Of a stretch of DNA of 64,000 nucleotides, positions 51,846 to 61,400 are shown piece by piece. Positions within the stretch are counted from its first letter, which is position 1, and each line of letters starts with the position of its first letter. Source of the stretch: Mycolicibacterium hippocampi. Its GTDB lineage: Bacteria > Actinomycetota > Actinomycetes > Mycobacteriales > Mycobacteriaceae. The stretch spans positions 1,054,001 through 1,118,000 of the forward strand of contig NZ_BLLB01000002.1 of NCBI RefSeq assembly GCF_010723735.1. The letters are read 5' to 3'. The notes beneath the pieces were generated by a model. The model did not search any database. It saw only the letters and a list, made by a program, of their open reading frames with translations, and was not told the origin of the DNA. The position numbers were made by a program, and so were the translations under genes.

Positions 51846-53572
51846 CCAACCCGCCTGCGCAACCCGAACACCAGCATCCCGGCCAGCCCGCCGACCAGCA
51901 GGCCCAGCCAGACGTTGTGCGCGGCGAGCATCACGGTGCGGTGTGGAGAGGCCGGCTCGTCCCCGCCGACGGCATAGACCGTGATGTCGCTGTCGCGGTA
52001 GGCCACCGGCATCCGCAGCGCCGGTCCGCCGCCGGTCACGACGACCCAGCCCACACCCTCGGCCGCGAGCCGTTCCCGGTCGGCCCCGGCGAGCAGCAGC
52101 CGCTGGACCTCACGGGCGTGCACACCCTCGCCGGGCACGGTGCGACCGGCGATCGTCAGGTCGCCGGTACTGAGCACGTCGGCGCGCACCCACCGCGGTA
52201 GCGGATCGAGGACCGGGGCGTCACCGGCCCACGCGAAGCTGCGCATGCTGTCCACAGGCAGCACCGCGACCGGGCGGGGATCGGCGTTGATGACCGCGGC
52301 CGCGGCCTGCCACCCCGGGGGATAGCGCACCGGCGTCACCCGGCCACCCACACCCCACGCAAGATCGGGCAGTGTCGCGATCAGCGCGGCGCAGCAGACC
52401 GTCGCCGTCGCAACCGCCGGGATCCGCGGTCGCAGCGTGACCACGGCGGCAGCACCCGCCACCGCGTAGGCGGGCACGGCCAGCGCCACCCATTTCTGGC
52501 CGTCCCGGAGCACACCCAGTCCTGGCAGCGCGCGGATCAGCGCCTCCAGCACGGCGATCCCCGGGCCCGTCGCCATCAGCGCGGGCGCCACGACCGCCGC
52601 CGCGGCCACGACCAGCAGCGGCATCGCAACCCGGCGGCGCACCAGAAGCGGCACGCCCACCGCGACCACAACCAGCAGCACCATTGCCGACACCAGCGCA
52701 AAAAGTGTTGTCCGCGAGGCCGGCACCGCTTCGGCGTTCCACAGACCGCCCAGGCTCGCCAGGCTTCCCAGCGTGCCCAGCCCGGGCTCGGCACGCGCCG
52801 CGAACGCCGTCACCCCGGGTTCGGCGGCGGTGTCGGCCCACCCATCCGCCACAGCGGAGGCGACCAGCCACGGCAGCGCGGCGGCCGCGGCTGCGCCCAG
52901 GCCGATTGTTGCGCAGAATGTCCTGGACCGGCCGTCGCCGGATGCCGATGCCGCGGCCAGCGCGGTCGTCGCGGCCAACATCAACCCGGTGGGGGTCAGC
53001 CCGGCCAGCGCAATCCAGAACACCAGCGCCGCCACTTTCCCGCCGGAACGGTATTCCAGCAGGGTTTTTCCTGGACTTTCGCTGCTGGAATACCGTTCCG
53101 GCGAGGTGGGGTGGCCGCGCAGAGACAGCACGGTCGCGGCCACCCACGGCAGACAGCCGTAGCCCACCAGCAGGCTCCAGTGCCCCTGGAGGAGTCGCTC
53201 TGCAACATAGGGATTCCAGATCGTGACGGTGACCGCGACACACTGCCCGGCGAGGCCGGCGTCGGGCAGCACGGTGGCCGCCAGCCGCGCCGCCCCCCAG
53301 CCCGCCGACCACAGGCCGACGATCAGCAGCGCCTTGACCACCACGCCGCCGTCCAACACCGCCGACGCCAGCGCGACCGCATAATCCTGCGGCAACGCCC
53401 GCGGCGCGGCCTGGGACAGCCCGAGCGCCGAATCCGACAGATGGGACCGGGGGGTGGAGACTGCGTCGCGCAGTAGCAGGTAGCCGGGCGCGAGCAGCGG
53501 CCCCGTCACCGCGAGGGTCAGCACCAACGCGTAGGCCGGCGCCAGCAGGCGCGGAATGGAGCGGGCGATCAG
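51812..53572 (-). CDS. Large polytopic membrane protein, Rv0226c-like
   Basis: About 586 residues if translation begins at CTG 53572, which overlaps the stop of the Rv0227c-like gene as CTGA; GTG 53524 is the nearest ordinary start. Ten to twelve hydrophobic helices are followed by a C-terminal soluble segment (VDSMRSFAWAGDAPVLDPLPRW...) and a last helix with RRR. The topology resembles GT-C-type envelope proteins such as AftD next door, with the soluble part outside the cell, but no catalytic Asp motif is evident to me. A perfect 21-bp inverted repeat (53043-53103) lies inside the gene in frame. Conserved in order with Rv0225 to Rv0228. Confidence 0.78.
   Translation of the reverse strand: MIARSIPRLLAPAYALVLTLAVTGPLLAPGYLLLRDAVSTPRSHLSDSALGLSQAAPRALPQDYAVALASAVLDGGVVVKALLIVGLWSAGWGAARLAATVLPDAGLAGQCVAVTVTIWNPYVAERLLQGHWSLLVGYGCLPWVAATVLSLRGHPTSPERYSSSESPGKTLLEYRSGGKVAALVFWIALAGLTPTGLMLAATTALAAASASGDGRSRTFCATIGLGAAAAAALPWLVASAVADGWADTAAEPGVTAFAARAEPGLGTLGSLASLGGLWNAEAVPASRTTLFALVSAMVLLVVVAVGVPLLVRRRVAMPLLVVAAAAVVAPALMATGPGIAVLEALIRALPGLGVLRDGQKWVALAVPAYAVAGAAAVVTLRPRIPAVATATVCCAALIATLPDLAWGVGGRVTPVRYPPGWQAAAAVINADPRPVAVLPVDSMRSFAWAGDAPVLDPLPRWVRADVLSTGDLTIAGRTVPGEGVHAREVQRLLLAGADRERLAAEGVGWVVVTGGGPALRMPVAYRDSDITVYAVGGDEPASPHRTVMLAAHNVWLGLLVGGLAGMLVFGLRRRVGQAPQTAGSTR
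53043..53103. repeat. Perfect 21-bp inverted repeat with 19-bp spacer inside the Rv0226c-like gene
   Basis: Arms 53043-53063 and 53083-53103 are exact reverse complements (outer ends GCCGGAACGG and CCGTTCCGGC, inner ends CCAGCAG and CTGCTGG). The 61 bp encode an in-frame polar loop (ERYSSSESPGKTLLEYRS) within a membrane protein. It looks like a small palindromic insertion element tolerated by the protein. Confidence 0.8.
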
Positions 53573-54801
53573 ACCGGTTTGTCCGGCGGCAGATCGGACG
53601 GCCGCTGCGCGGGCAGCTTCTCGGTCTTGGCTTCCGCGCCGGGGACGGGTTCCCCCTCGTCGCCGCGGCCGCCGAAGAACCGCTGGCCGGTGTCGTCGAG
53701 ACCGGGGTCGATCAGCAGGGACTCTGCGCGGAGGCTGAACGTCCCCAGCAGGGCGCCACCGACCAGGGCGATCAGCCCCAGCGCGGTGAATGTGATCGGC
53801 AGGATCCGGCCCCACAGCGCGACCCGGTCACGCTCGTCCTGGGCGGCGGCCACCTGGGCCTCGACCGACTCCTCGTTGGTGGTCACGCTGTAATCCGCGA
53901 ACGTCACCTCGGGCTCGAGAGCGTCCCGTGCGTAGTAGTGGTAAGCCCGGTCCGTCTGCTTGAGGATCGTGCCCGACACCGGATCCACCCAGAACGTGCG
54001 CTGCGCGGCGTAGTACCGCGACATCGTGATCTGTTCCTCGGGGTCTCCCTCGATGCCCCACAGGCGGGCCGGCGCCGTTGCCTGGCTGTCGGCGTCGTCG
54101 TCGTACAGCGAGGCGTATCTGACCGGCTCGACGAGTTCGCCGTCGGCGTCGTAGCCGACGTTCTGGGTGAACTTGTAGGCAGTCAGACCGTTGACGTCCT
54201 CTTCACCGGAGTAGTTGGCGTCGTAGGCCTGCTGGGCGATCGGGTCGAAGTACGGGTAGGTCTTCTTCTCGGTATCGAACGGGAAGCGGTACGACAGCCC
54301 CTCGTGCGGCAGCGCGATGTTGGTCGGCGGATTCTCGTCCTCGATCGCCCGCGGCTTCTGGACGGCGCCGCCGGGATTGCTCTCGCTGGAGACCGCGAGG
54401 GCCGTCTTGCGGTCGAGGGTGACGGTGTCGACCATCGCCAGCAGCAGGCCGTTGTCCTGCTGCTGATCGCTGCGCCGGAGCGTGTTGCCGACCTGCAGGG
54501 TCACCACGTCGGCGTTCGACGGCGACTCCACGCTGATCTGCTCCTGCATCACCAACGGAATGTCCTCGTTGACGATGAACTGTTCACCGAGCAGCGATGC
54601 CGGATCGAATGCGTCGCCGGTGCCGTCGCTGACGAGGGTGGCGTCGATGTCCAGCGGGATCTTGGCGATTCTGCTCGTGGTGTAAGTCGACAGCAGCAAC
54701 GCGGCGATGAGCAGGGCGGCACCGAGGCCCATGATCCCGCACGCGGCGATCCGCAACGCAACTGCGCGGTTCAATCCGTGTCTCCCTTCGCGCACCGCCA
54801 C
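53569..54801 (-). CDS. DUF3068 (PorA family) membrane protein, Rv0227c-like
   Basis: A 410-residue protein with one N-terminal helix (about 15-38), a large outside domain and a second helix near 335-360 (LPITFTALGLIALVGGALLGT), then a charged tail ending in Pro-Asp-Lys-Pro-Val. The outside domain has conserved Tyr/Phe-rich blocks (GLSYRFPFDTEKKTYPYFD, GLTAYKFTQNVG, QRTFWVDPVSGTILKQ), typical of DUF3068, a family named after corynebacterial PorA-linked proteins. GTG 54801 is the first start, but TTG at about 54776 with a GGGAG upstream is possible. It is translationally coupled to the Rv0226c-like gene. The exact role is unknown. Confidence 0.85.
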   Translation of the reverse strand: MAVREGRHGLNRAVALRIAACGIMGLGAALLIAALLLSTYTTSRIAKIPLDIDATLVSDGTGDAFDPASLLGEQFIVNEDIPLVMQEQISVESPSNADVVTLQVGNTLRRSDQQQDNGLLLAMVDTVTLDRKTALAVSSESNPGGAVQKPRAIEDENPPTNIALPHEGLSYRFPFDTEKKTYPYFDPIAQQAYDANYSGEEDVNGLTAYKFTQNVGYDADGELVEPVRYASLYDDDADSQATAPARLWGIEGDPEEQITMSRYYAAQRTFWVDPVSGTILKQTDRAYHYYARDALEPEVTFADYSVTTNEESVEAQVAAAQDERDRVALWGRILPITFTALGLIALVGGALLGTFSLRAESLLIDPGLDDTGQRFFGGRGDEGEPVPGAEAKTEKLPAQRPSDLPPDKPV

Positions 54802-54979
54802 CAGCCCCTACCTCGGTGTGTCGGGCTGCCGGTGACGATCAAAAACCCGTTCGACCCTAACAGCACAAGCTGAGGTCGTCGCTTACTGCGACGTGTTGGC
54901 GACAGCCGCCTTCGGGCGCGACGCCGCGTCATGACTACCCGTATTCCGGCCGGTCGACCGGGCGGGCACACTATTCTTC

Positions 54980-56176
54980 GTGACCACCCCCGTCACGGCG
55001 ACGCCACCGAGCCCCGTGGGAGGAACCCGTGGGTTCCTGCCCGCCGTCGAAGGCATGCGTGCCTGCGCGGCCATCGGGGTCGTCGTCACCCACGTCGCCT
55101 TCCAGACCGGCAACACCGGTGGGATCTCCGGAAGGCTGCTCGGCCGATTCGACCTGGCGGTCGCCGTGTTCTTCGCGCTGTCGGGGTTCCTGCTGTGGCG
55201 CGGGCATGCCGCGGCTGCCCGCGGACTGCGTTCGCGGCCCTCGACCGGCCACTACCTGCGCTCCCGCATCGTCCGCATCATGCCGGGCTACCTGGTGGCC
55301 GTCGTGGTGATCCTGACCCTGCTTCCCGACGCCGACCCCGATCTGACGGTGTGGCTGGCGAACCTGACCCTGACCCAGATCTATGTGCCGTTCACGCTGA
55401 CCGCCGGCCTGACCCAGATGTGGAGCCTGTCAGTGGAAGTGGCCTTCTACATCGCCCTTCCGCTGCTGGCGCTGCTGGTGCGGTGGGTTCCGGTGCGCGC
55501 CCGCATCGGGGTGATCGCCGCGGCCGCGGTCGTCAGCCTCGGCTGGGCGGTGATGTGGCAGCTGATCCCCGCGGAGCCGGCGTTCGGGGTCAACCCGCTC
55601 AACTGGCCACCGGCGTTTCTGTCGTGGTTCGCGGCCGGAATGCTGCTCGCGGAGTTGACGGTCAGCCCTGTCGGGTGGATGCACCGCCTGGCCCGGCGCC
55701 GCGTGGTGATGGCGGTCATCGCGGCGGTGGCGTTCCTGGTGGCTGCCTCCCCGGCGGCCGGTCCGGAAGGACTGACCCCGGGCACGGTGGACCAGTTCGT
55801 CCTCAAGACCGCGATGGGCGCGATCGTGGCCGGGGCGCTGCTGGCGCCGTTGGTGCTCGACCGGCCGGACACCTCACATACCCTGCTGGGAAGCCCCACG
55901 ATGGTGACCCTGGGGCGGTGGTCCTACGGCCTGTTCGTCTGGCACCTGGCCGCGCTGGCCATGGTCTTCCCGGTGATCGGCGAGTTCGCGTTCAACGGGC
56001 ACATGCCGGTCGTGTTGGTGCTGACGGTGGTGTTCGGCTTCGCGATCGCCGCGGTGAGTTACGCGCTGGTGGAATCCCCGTGCCGGAATGCGTTGCGCCG
56101 CTGGGAACGACGGGTGGATCCGACGCCGCTGGACAGTTCGGTCGACGACCAGACCGAACCGGCCGTCGCGCGCTAG
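54980..56176 (+). CDS. Acyltransferase 3 family protein, TmaT-like (Rv0228)
   Basis: A 398-residue integral membrane acyltransferase of the OafA/type 3 family with about ten helices. The His used for catalysis is in GVVVTHVAFQTGN, and FFALSGFLLWR, YLRSRIVRIMPGYL and QMWSLSVEVAFYI are classical blocks. The corynebacterial relative TmaT acetylates trehalose monomycolate before its export by MmpL proteins, and Rv0228 is its proposed mycobacterial counterpart. The location in the same window as mmpL3 agrees with that. The tail after residue 370 is hydrophilic. GTG 54980 is preceded by TATTCT (54972), too close to be a simple leaderless -10. Confidence 0.85.
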   Translation: MTTPVTATPPSPVGGTRGFLPAVEGMRACAAIGVVVTHVAFQTGNTGGISGRLLGRFDLAVAVFFALSGFLLWRGHAAAARGLRSRPSTGHYLRSRIVRIMPGYLVAVVVILTLLPDADPDLTVWLANLTLTQIYVPFTLTAGLTQMWSLSVEVAFYIALPLLALLVRWVPVRARIGVIAAAAVVSLGWAVMWQLIPAEPAFGVNPLNWPPAFLSWFAAGMLLAELTVSPVGWMHRLARRRVVMAVIAAVAFLVAASPAAGPEGLTPGTVDQFVLKTAMGAIVAGALLAPLVLDRPDTSHTLLGSPTMVTLGRWSYGLFVWHLAALAMVFPVIGEFAFNGHMPVVLVLTVVFGFAIAAVSYALVESPCRNALRRWERRVDPTPLDSSVDDQTEPAVAR

Positions 56177-56204
56177 TTTCGACCCTCAGGCGCTGGACCG
56201 GATG

Positions 56205-56240
56205 TGTGATCTGTGTCACCATCACGGCGGTTCTGTCACA
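56205..56240 (+). promoter_or_regulatory. Upstream region of the oxidoreductase/ECF41 operon: TGTCACA -35 and CRP-like site
   Basis: TGTCACA at 56234-56240 equals the -35 consensus reported for ECF41 promoters and is 28 bp before ATG 56269; after 16 bp comes GATC (56257-56260) where CGTC is expected. TGTGA-TCTGTG-TCACC (56205-56220) matches nine of ten fixed CRP positions. One or both may drive the operon. Confidence 0.45.
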
Positions 56241-56268
56241 TCGGCGGCGCCGGCGGGATCTCAAGGGC

Positions 56269-57450
56269 ATGACTGAACACAAGCAAACGAATCGGGTGGT
56301 CGTCATCGGCGGCGGCTACGCCGGAACCCTGGCGGCCAACCGTCTGCAGCAGAACACCGGTATCGACATCACCCTCGTCAACCCGCGTCCGCAATTCGTC
56401 CAGCGTCTCCGGCTACATCAGCTCGTCGCCGGTACCGGCGACGCCACCGCCGACTACCGCACGCTGCTCGGCCGCGGCGTGCGACTGGTGGTCGATACCG
56501 CCACCCGGATCGACACCGTCGGCCGCAAAGTGCTGCTGGGCTCGGGTGAGGATCTCGACTACGACTACGTCATCTACACCGTCGGCAGTACCGCCGCGGT
56601 GCCGAAGCAGCTACCCGGCGCAGTCGAATTCGCCTATCCGATGGCCGAACTGGAATCGGCGCAAGTCCTACGCTCAGCTCTCGACGCCGCCGAACCCGAC
56701 GACCCCGTCACAGTCGTCGGTGCAGGGCTCACCGGAATCGAGATGGCCGCCGAGCTGGTCGAGCGCGGCCGAACCGTCACGTTGGTAAGTGGCGGCCGAC
56801 TGGCGCCCTCATTCGGCGAGCCGGCTCGGCGATCGATCGCCCGTTGGCTGGGCAGAAACGGCGTCGTTGTGCGCGAATCCGACTCGGTGGCCGAGGTGCG
56901 GCGCGATGCCGTGGTGTTCGCCGACGGAGCAGTACGACCCAGCGCAATCACCATCTGGGCGGGTGGCTTCGGGGTGCCCGATCTGGCCGCCCGCAGCGGC
57001 CTGACCACCGATGCGCTCGGTCGGCTGATCACTGACGAGACGCTCACCAGCGTTGATGACGACCGCGTGATGGCCGGCGGGGACGCCGTCGCGCCGTCAG
57101 GCCAGGCGCTGCGGATGGCCTGCTACACCGCGGGTCCCACGGCCGGCACCGCCGCCGACACGGTGCTCAGCCGGATCGCCGGGGAGCTGCCGGAGCAGTT
57201 GCAGCTGGCGTACTCGGGATCCTGCCTGGGGCTGGGACGCCGTGCCGCAGTCATGCAGTTCACCCGCCAGGACGACACACCCGTCGATTTCCACCTCCGC
57301 GGCCGCTTCCCAGGCGCCTTCAAGGAAATGGTCACCAGAGGGACGTTGTGGGGTCTGCGCCGGGAGGCCCGCAAGCCCGGTTCGGCTGTCTGGCGCAAAG
57401 GCGGCGAACGGCCGTCGCAACCGGCGCCGGTGCCCGGGGTGGTCATGTGA
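56269..57450 (+). CDS. FAD-dependent NAD(P)H oxidoreductase (NDH-2-like), partner of the ECF41 sigma factor
   Basis: A 393-residue pyridine-nucleotide-disulfide-type flavoprotein. The FAD loop is VVVIGGGYAGTLAANRL near the N-terminus, the NAD(P)H loop VTVVGAGLTGIEMAAELVERG lies at about 145-165, and the second FAD motif is in DDRVMAGGDAVAPSG. No redox-active Cys pair is visible, as in NDH-2 and similar enzymes. Its stop overlaps the sigma-factor start (GTGA), the typical pairing of ECF41 sigma factors with an oxidoreductase, carboxymuconolactone decarboxylase or epimerase. The electron acceptor is unknown. Confidence 0.85.
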   Translation: MTEHKQTNRVVVIGGGYAGTLAANRLQQNTGIDITLVNPRPQFVQRLRLHQLVAGTGDATADYRTLLGRGVRLVVDTATRIDTVGRKVLLGSGEDLDYDYVIYTVGSTAAVPKQLPGAVEFAYPMAELESAQVLRSALDAAEPDDPVTVVGAGLTGIEMAAELVERGRTVTLVSGGRLAPSFGEPARRSIARWLGRNGVVVRESDSVAEVRRDAVVFADGAVRPSAITIWAGGFGVPDLAARSGLTTDALGRLITDETLTSVDDDRVMAGGDAVAPSGQALRMACYTAGPTAGTAADTVLSRIAGELPEQLQLAYSGSCLGLGRRAAVMQFTRQDDTPVDFHLRGRFPGAFKEMVTRGTLWGLRREARKPGSAVWRKGGERPSQPAPVPGVVM

Positions 57451-58340
57451 CGGCAGGAGACGAGCACGCACAGCGCTTCACCCATCTGCGCCCGCTGCTG
57501 TTCACCATCGCCTATGAAATCCTCGGTTCGGCAACGGAATCCGACGACGTGCTGCAGGAGAGCTATCTACGCTGGGCGCAGGTGGATCTGGCGACGGTGC
57601 GTGACACCAAGTCGTACCTGGCTCAGCTCGTCACCCGCGAAGCACTCAAGTCGCTGCGCGCCAGCGCCCGCCGCCGCGAGGACTACGTCGGACCATGGCT
57701 GCCCGAGCCGTTGCTGCTCGACGGCCGCGACGCCTCAGCCGACGTGGTGCTCGCAGAGTCGGTGACCATGGCCATGCTGGTGCTCCTCGAGACGCTCACC
57801 CCCGACGAGCGCGCGGTATTCGTACTACGCGACGTGTTCGACTTCGACTATGACGAAATCTCCGAAGCGGTAGGAAAATCCGTAGCGGCAGTGCGCCAGG
57901 TGGCCCACCGGGCGCGCGAGCACGTCCACGCGCGCCGTAAGAGGTTCGAACCCGTGGATTCGAGCTATGCCGCCGAGATCACCCAGCAGTTCCTGACCGC
58001 GGCCACAACTGGCGACATGGACGGACTGATGTCGTTGATGACGCCGGACGTGACCGCGACTGCCGACGGCGGCGGCAGGGCGGGTGCCGCGCGCCGACCG
58101 ATCACGGGCGCGGACAAGGTGGCCGCGGCGATCACCGGTGGGATGCGACGAGGACTGCCCGGCATGCGATACGAGATCGTCACCGCGAACAGCGCACCGG
58201 CAGTGCTGGTCTACTCCGACGACCAGTTGCAAGCCGTCTTCACCATCGAGATCAGGGAGGGCAGGATCTCCCGCCTCTACGCGATCGCCAACCCGGACAA
58301 GCTTCCCTCGATCACCGTCCCCCGGACGATCGCGCGTTAG
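57447..58340 (+). CDS. ECF41-type sigma factor with SnoaL-like C-terminal domain
   Basis: A 297-residue extracytoplasmic-function sigma factor from GTG 57447. Sigma-2 lies at about 10-75 (FTIAYEILGSATESDDVLQE) and sigma-4 at about 110-165 (LTPDERAVFVLRDVFDFDYDEI). A SnoaL-like extension of about 120 residues carries the ECF41 marks: DGGG in TATADGGGRAG and NPDKL near the end (YAIANPDKLPSI). In ECF41 the extension controls activity in place of an anti-sigma factor, and none is encoded nearby. It is coupled to the upstream oxidoreductase, the usual target gene. The inducing signal is not known. Confidence 0.88.
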   Translation: MTAGDEHAQRFTHLRPLLFTIAYEILGSATESDDVLQESYLRWAQVDLATVRDTKSYLAQLVTREALKSLRASARRREDYVGPWLPEPLLLDGRDASADVVLAESVTMAMLVLLETLTPDERAVFVLRDVFDFDYDEISEAVGKSVAAVRQVAHRAREHVHARRKRFEPVDSSYAAEITQQFLTAATTGDMDGLMSLMTPDVTATADGGGRAGAARRPITGADKVAAAITGGMRRGLPGMRYEIVTANSAPAVLVYSDDQLQAVFTIEIREGRISRLYAIANPDKLPSITVPRTIAR

Positions 58341-58412
58341 CCCGATTGCGCGGCCCGCCACTTGGCCCGATTGCGCTGCCCGCCGCTTGCCCGATTGCGC
58401 GGCCCGCCGGGC
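58341..58412 (+). repeat. Three tandem 23-25-bp repeats between the sigma factor and aftD
   Basis: Units at 58341-58365, 58366-58389 and 58390-58412 share CCCGATTGCGC-GCCCGCC with one or two differences. They fill the gap between the sigma-factor stop and the convergent aftD stop. GC-rich, but no clear terminator hairpin with a T-run. Confidence 0.75.
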
Positions 58413-58420
58413 TCGTCATG

Positions 58421-61400
58421 TCAACCCTCCTCGTCGTCGGGCGAGTCCGCCCTTTCGGTGCGTGACACCGCCGAGGCGGCTACCGCGACAACGGACAACA
58501 GTGCCAGGAACTGCACGCCTGCGGAATGCCCGACATACCCGTCGACCGAGCGCCACGGATTCTGACTGAGGACCGCACCGGCAAGGATCAACCCGGTCGC
58601 GGCGGTGCCGACCACCGTTGCATTCCAAACCTTTTCGTGCGCACGCAGCAGGTAGCGCAGGCCGAGCAGGCCGCCGGCCACCACAGCGCCGACGATCCCG
58701 GAGACCAGTGCGCCGACAGCCACGACCGCGGCACCGCGCGCGACCGCCGGCGGTTGCCACGGCCGGGCGGCGACACCGGGTGCCCTGGGACGTCGGGATG
58801 GCAGGAACGCCAGCGCGACCAGAAGGGGAAGCAGGGCAAGGCCACCGATCAGGCCTGCCCGGTAGGTCGAGTTGGAGTCGAAGCCCAGCGTGACGGTGCC
58901 TGCGGTGCCCTCCGGCAGTACCCAGCCCTGCTGCCAGCCGTTGACGGTCACCGGGGTCAGCCGCTCGCCGTCACCGCTGCGGGCGCTCCACCCCGGGTTG
59001 ACGCTCTCGGGGACCACCAGCACCCGGGTCGTGCCCGAGGCCGGCACCACGACATCGCGGTGGTCGCTGGTCCAGCGGCTCGTTTCGACGGAAGCCGTTG
59101 TGGCCGAGCCCAGTCGGTCGGCCAGCGGACTCGCCAGCTGAACCCCGTCGACGATGAACGTCGGACCCGGGCTGATCAGCAGCTCCTGCTGGCCGACGGG
59201 CAAGGTGATCGGCCCGCTGCAGGGCCGTGCCGGGATCGGTTCGTTGTCGAGTAGCGCGCCGACGGTGGTGTTCACCGAGGTCTGCACGAACTGCCCGGCG
59301 ACACCGATGATCGGGCCGCGGCCACACGCCAGGCTGATGGTCCGCGCCTGGTTGGCGGCCGCGTCGGCGGCGGCGATCGGCGCACCGCGCGCATCAAGAG
59401 CCACGATCTCTGCCAGCCCAGGAGGCTTTAGCTGGTCGAAACCCAGTGCGGTGCGGTCGATCACGTCGTGCCAGTCCAGCAGCGACACCGTGATCGAGTC
59501 GGTGACGCGGGATTTCAGTCGCACTGTCTCGGTGCCCGGGCCGAGGCGACGCACCTGCGGTCCGTCCCCGAGGTCGACGGCGATCATCGTCGGATGCGCG
59601 GGTAGCTCCGACGAACTCGGCGTCACCCGCAGTGCCGCCACGTCCTGCGGGGCGGGAAGCGTCAGCTCGAGGGTGGGCGGGGTCCTTGGCTGTACGATGC
59701 GCTGCGGAGCGGTCCACGCGGTGTCTGGATCCCCGTCGGTGGCCGCGTACGCCGAGCCGAGAACATCGATGGGATCGGAATCACCTGCAGCTCTGACGGT
59801 TCCGGGCTCTGCGATGAGGTCGGCGAGGTTGGGGCCCTGGCGGGCGCGCACCCAGACGGTCGGGCTGACCTCGGTCTGCTCTGGCACGGTCAGGGTCCGA
59901 CTCAGGTTGACCGGCTCTTCGGAGGCCAGGGCAACAGCTGCGGCGCAACGGATCCCGGTCGGGCTTTCGGCGCAACCCGAGCGGCCCAGCAATTCCGATC
60001 CCAGATCCCATTGGGCCACCGCCGCACCCGGTGGTGGGCCGGGGACCTGCACGGTGTGGCGCAGATCGACCGGATGGGCGAAACCGTTGGCGTCGTACTG
60101 GGTGACGGTGAAGTCGGTGATGCCGAACTGCACGCCGGGAGAACCGTCGTCGGTGGCCACGGCGGTGATCCGCACCCAGGGCGACTCGCCGTAGGGAAGC
60201 GCGACGGTGACCGGTTCGCCCGCCTCGTCGAACCGCACCGTGGTGGTGCCGTTGACGGTGGCCACCTCGAGCCGACGTACCTGGGCGCCGACAGCGGTGG
60301 CGCTGGGCGTGATCGTGAGGGTGGCATTGGTCACCGGGCGGTCGAAGTCGACCTGCAGCCACTGGCCCACCGCGCTCTGCAGCGCGTTGGAAACCCAGCT
60401 GGTCGACGAGTCGCCGTCGATGGCCGCAGGCGGCGCCGTGGCCGGCGAGACATTGGGCAGCGCTGTGGAATCCGATGCCGAACTGGACACCGAGACGCGC
60501 CCGCCGACCCACTGACCGTAGATCGGTTCGGTGTCACCGGCGGGGTAGTCGGGAACCCGATTGAACGTGTTGCGGGGATCCCCGGCGGCACGGATCGCCG
60601 ACGAGTGGTCATCGACGCGGCCGTAGTCGGTTTCGCGTGCCAGCGGGGTGTCGGTGACGGTCACGACCGGCGCGGACAGCCCGGCCCGTAGCGCGTCCGA
60701 AGTCAGCAACAGCGGCCCCAATGGTGGCTCACCCGAAAGCCTTCTGCGCTCGTCGAGCCGTAGCACCGCTTCGGGTCCGCCGTCCACGCGCGCCATCGAG
60801 TCGGTATCGGCCACGTACGGAGCAGCCGCGTCGGCGGCGCCGTCCACCGCGTAGATCTCGACCGCGGGATAGCGCGGCCGCATCCCGCTGTCGGCGACGA
60901 AGCCCTCCAGGCTGCCTGGTCCGACGGGCTCACCGAACTGTGCCACCTTCGTCAGGCCCGGCGAACCGTCGATCGTCCGGTGAACCAGAATGGGACGCGC
61001 CGACCTGGAGGAGTCAGGATCCAGATCATTGCGCACCACCAGGTAGGAAATACCTTGTCGTGCAAGGGTGTCCGCGAGACCGGCGGACGGCCTCCCGGCC
61101 GCGAACAGCCGCTGCACGGAGTCCAGTGAGCGGATCGTTTCCGGCGGGGTCAGGGGGATGGAATCGCGAACACCCCACGGGCTGCCGCCCAGGACCTGCA
61201 GCGGCTCGTCGTGGCTGTTGCCCCAGACCTGCGTGGCGAACGGCGCCCCCGGAACCACGAGCACCCGGCCAGCCACGGGTGAGGCGGAGTTGTGGGCGTC
61301 CAGCCAGTCCGCGGTCTCGTGCCAGTACCGCGGGATCGCGTCGAACGCCCCGGGCGGTGTCAGCCGGCCCGTCCAGGCCAGCGACGTGGCGGCGACCAGC

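Noticed and set aside
54972..54977. TATTCT as a leaderless -10 for the TmaT-like gene
   Set aside because: It ends only 2 bp before the GTG, which would place the transcript start inside the coding region.
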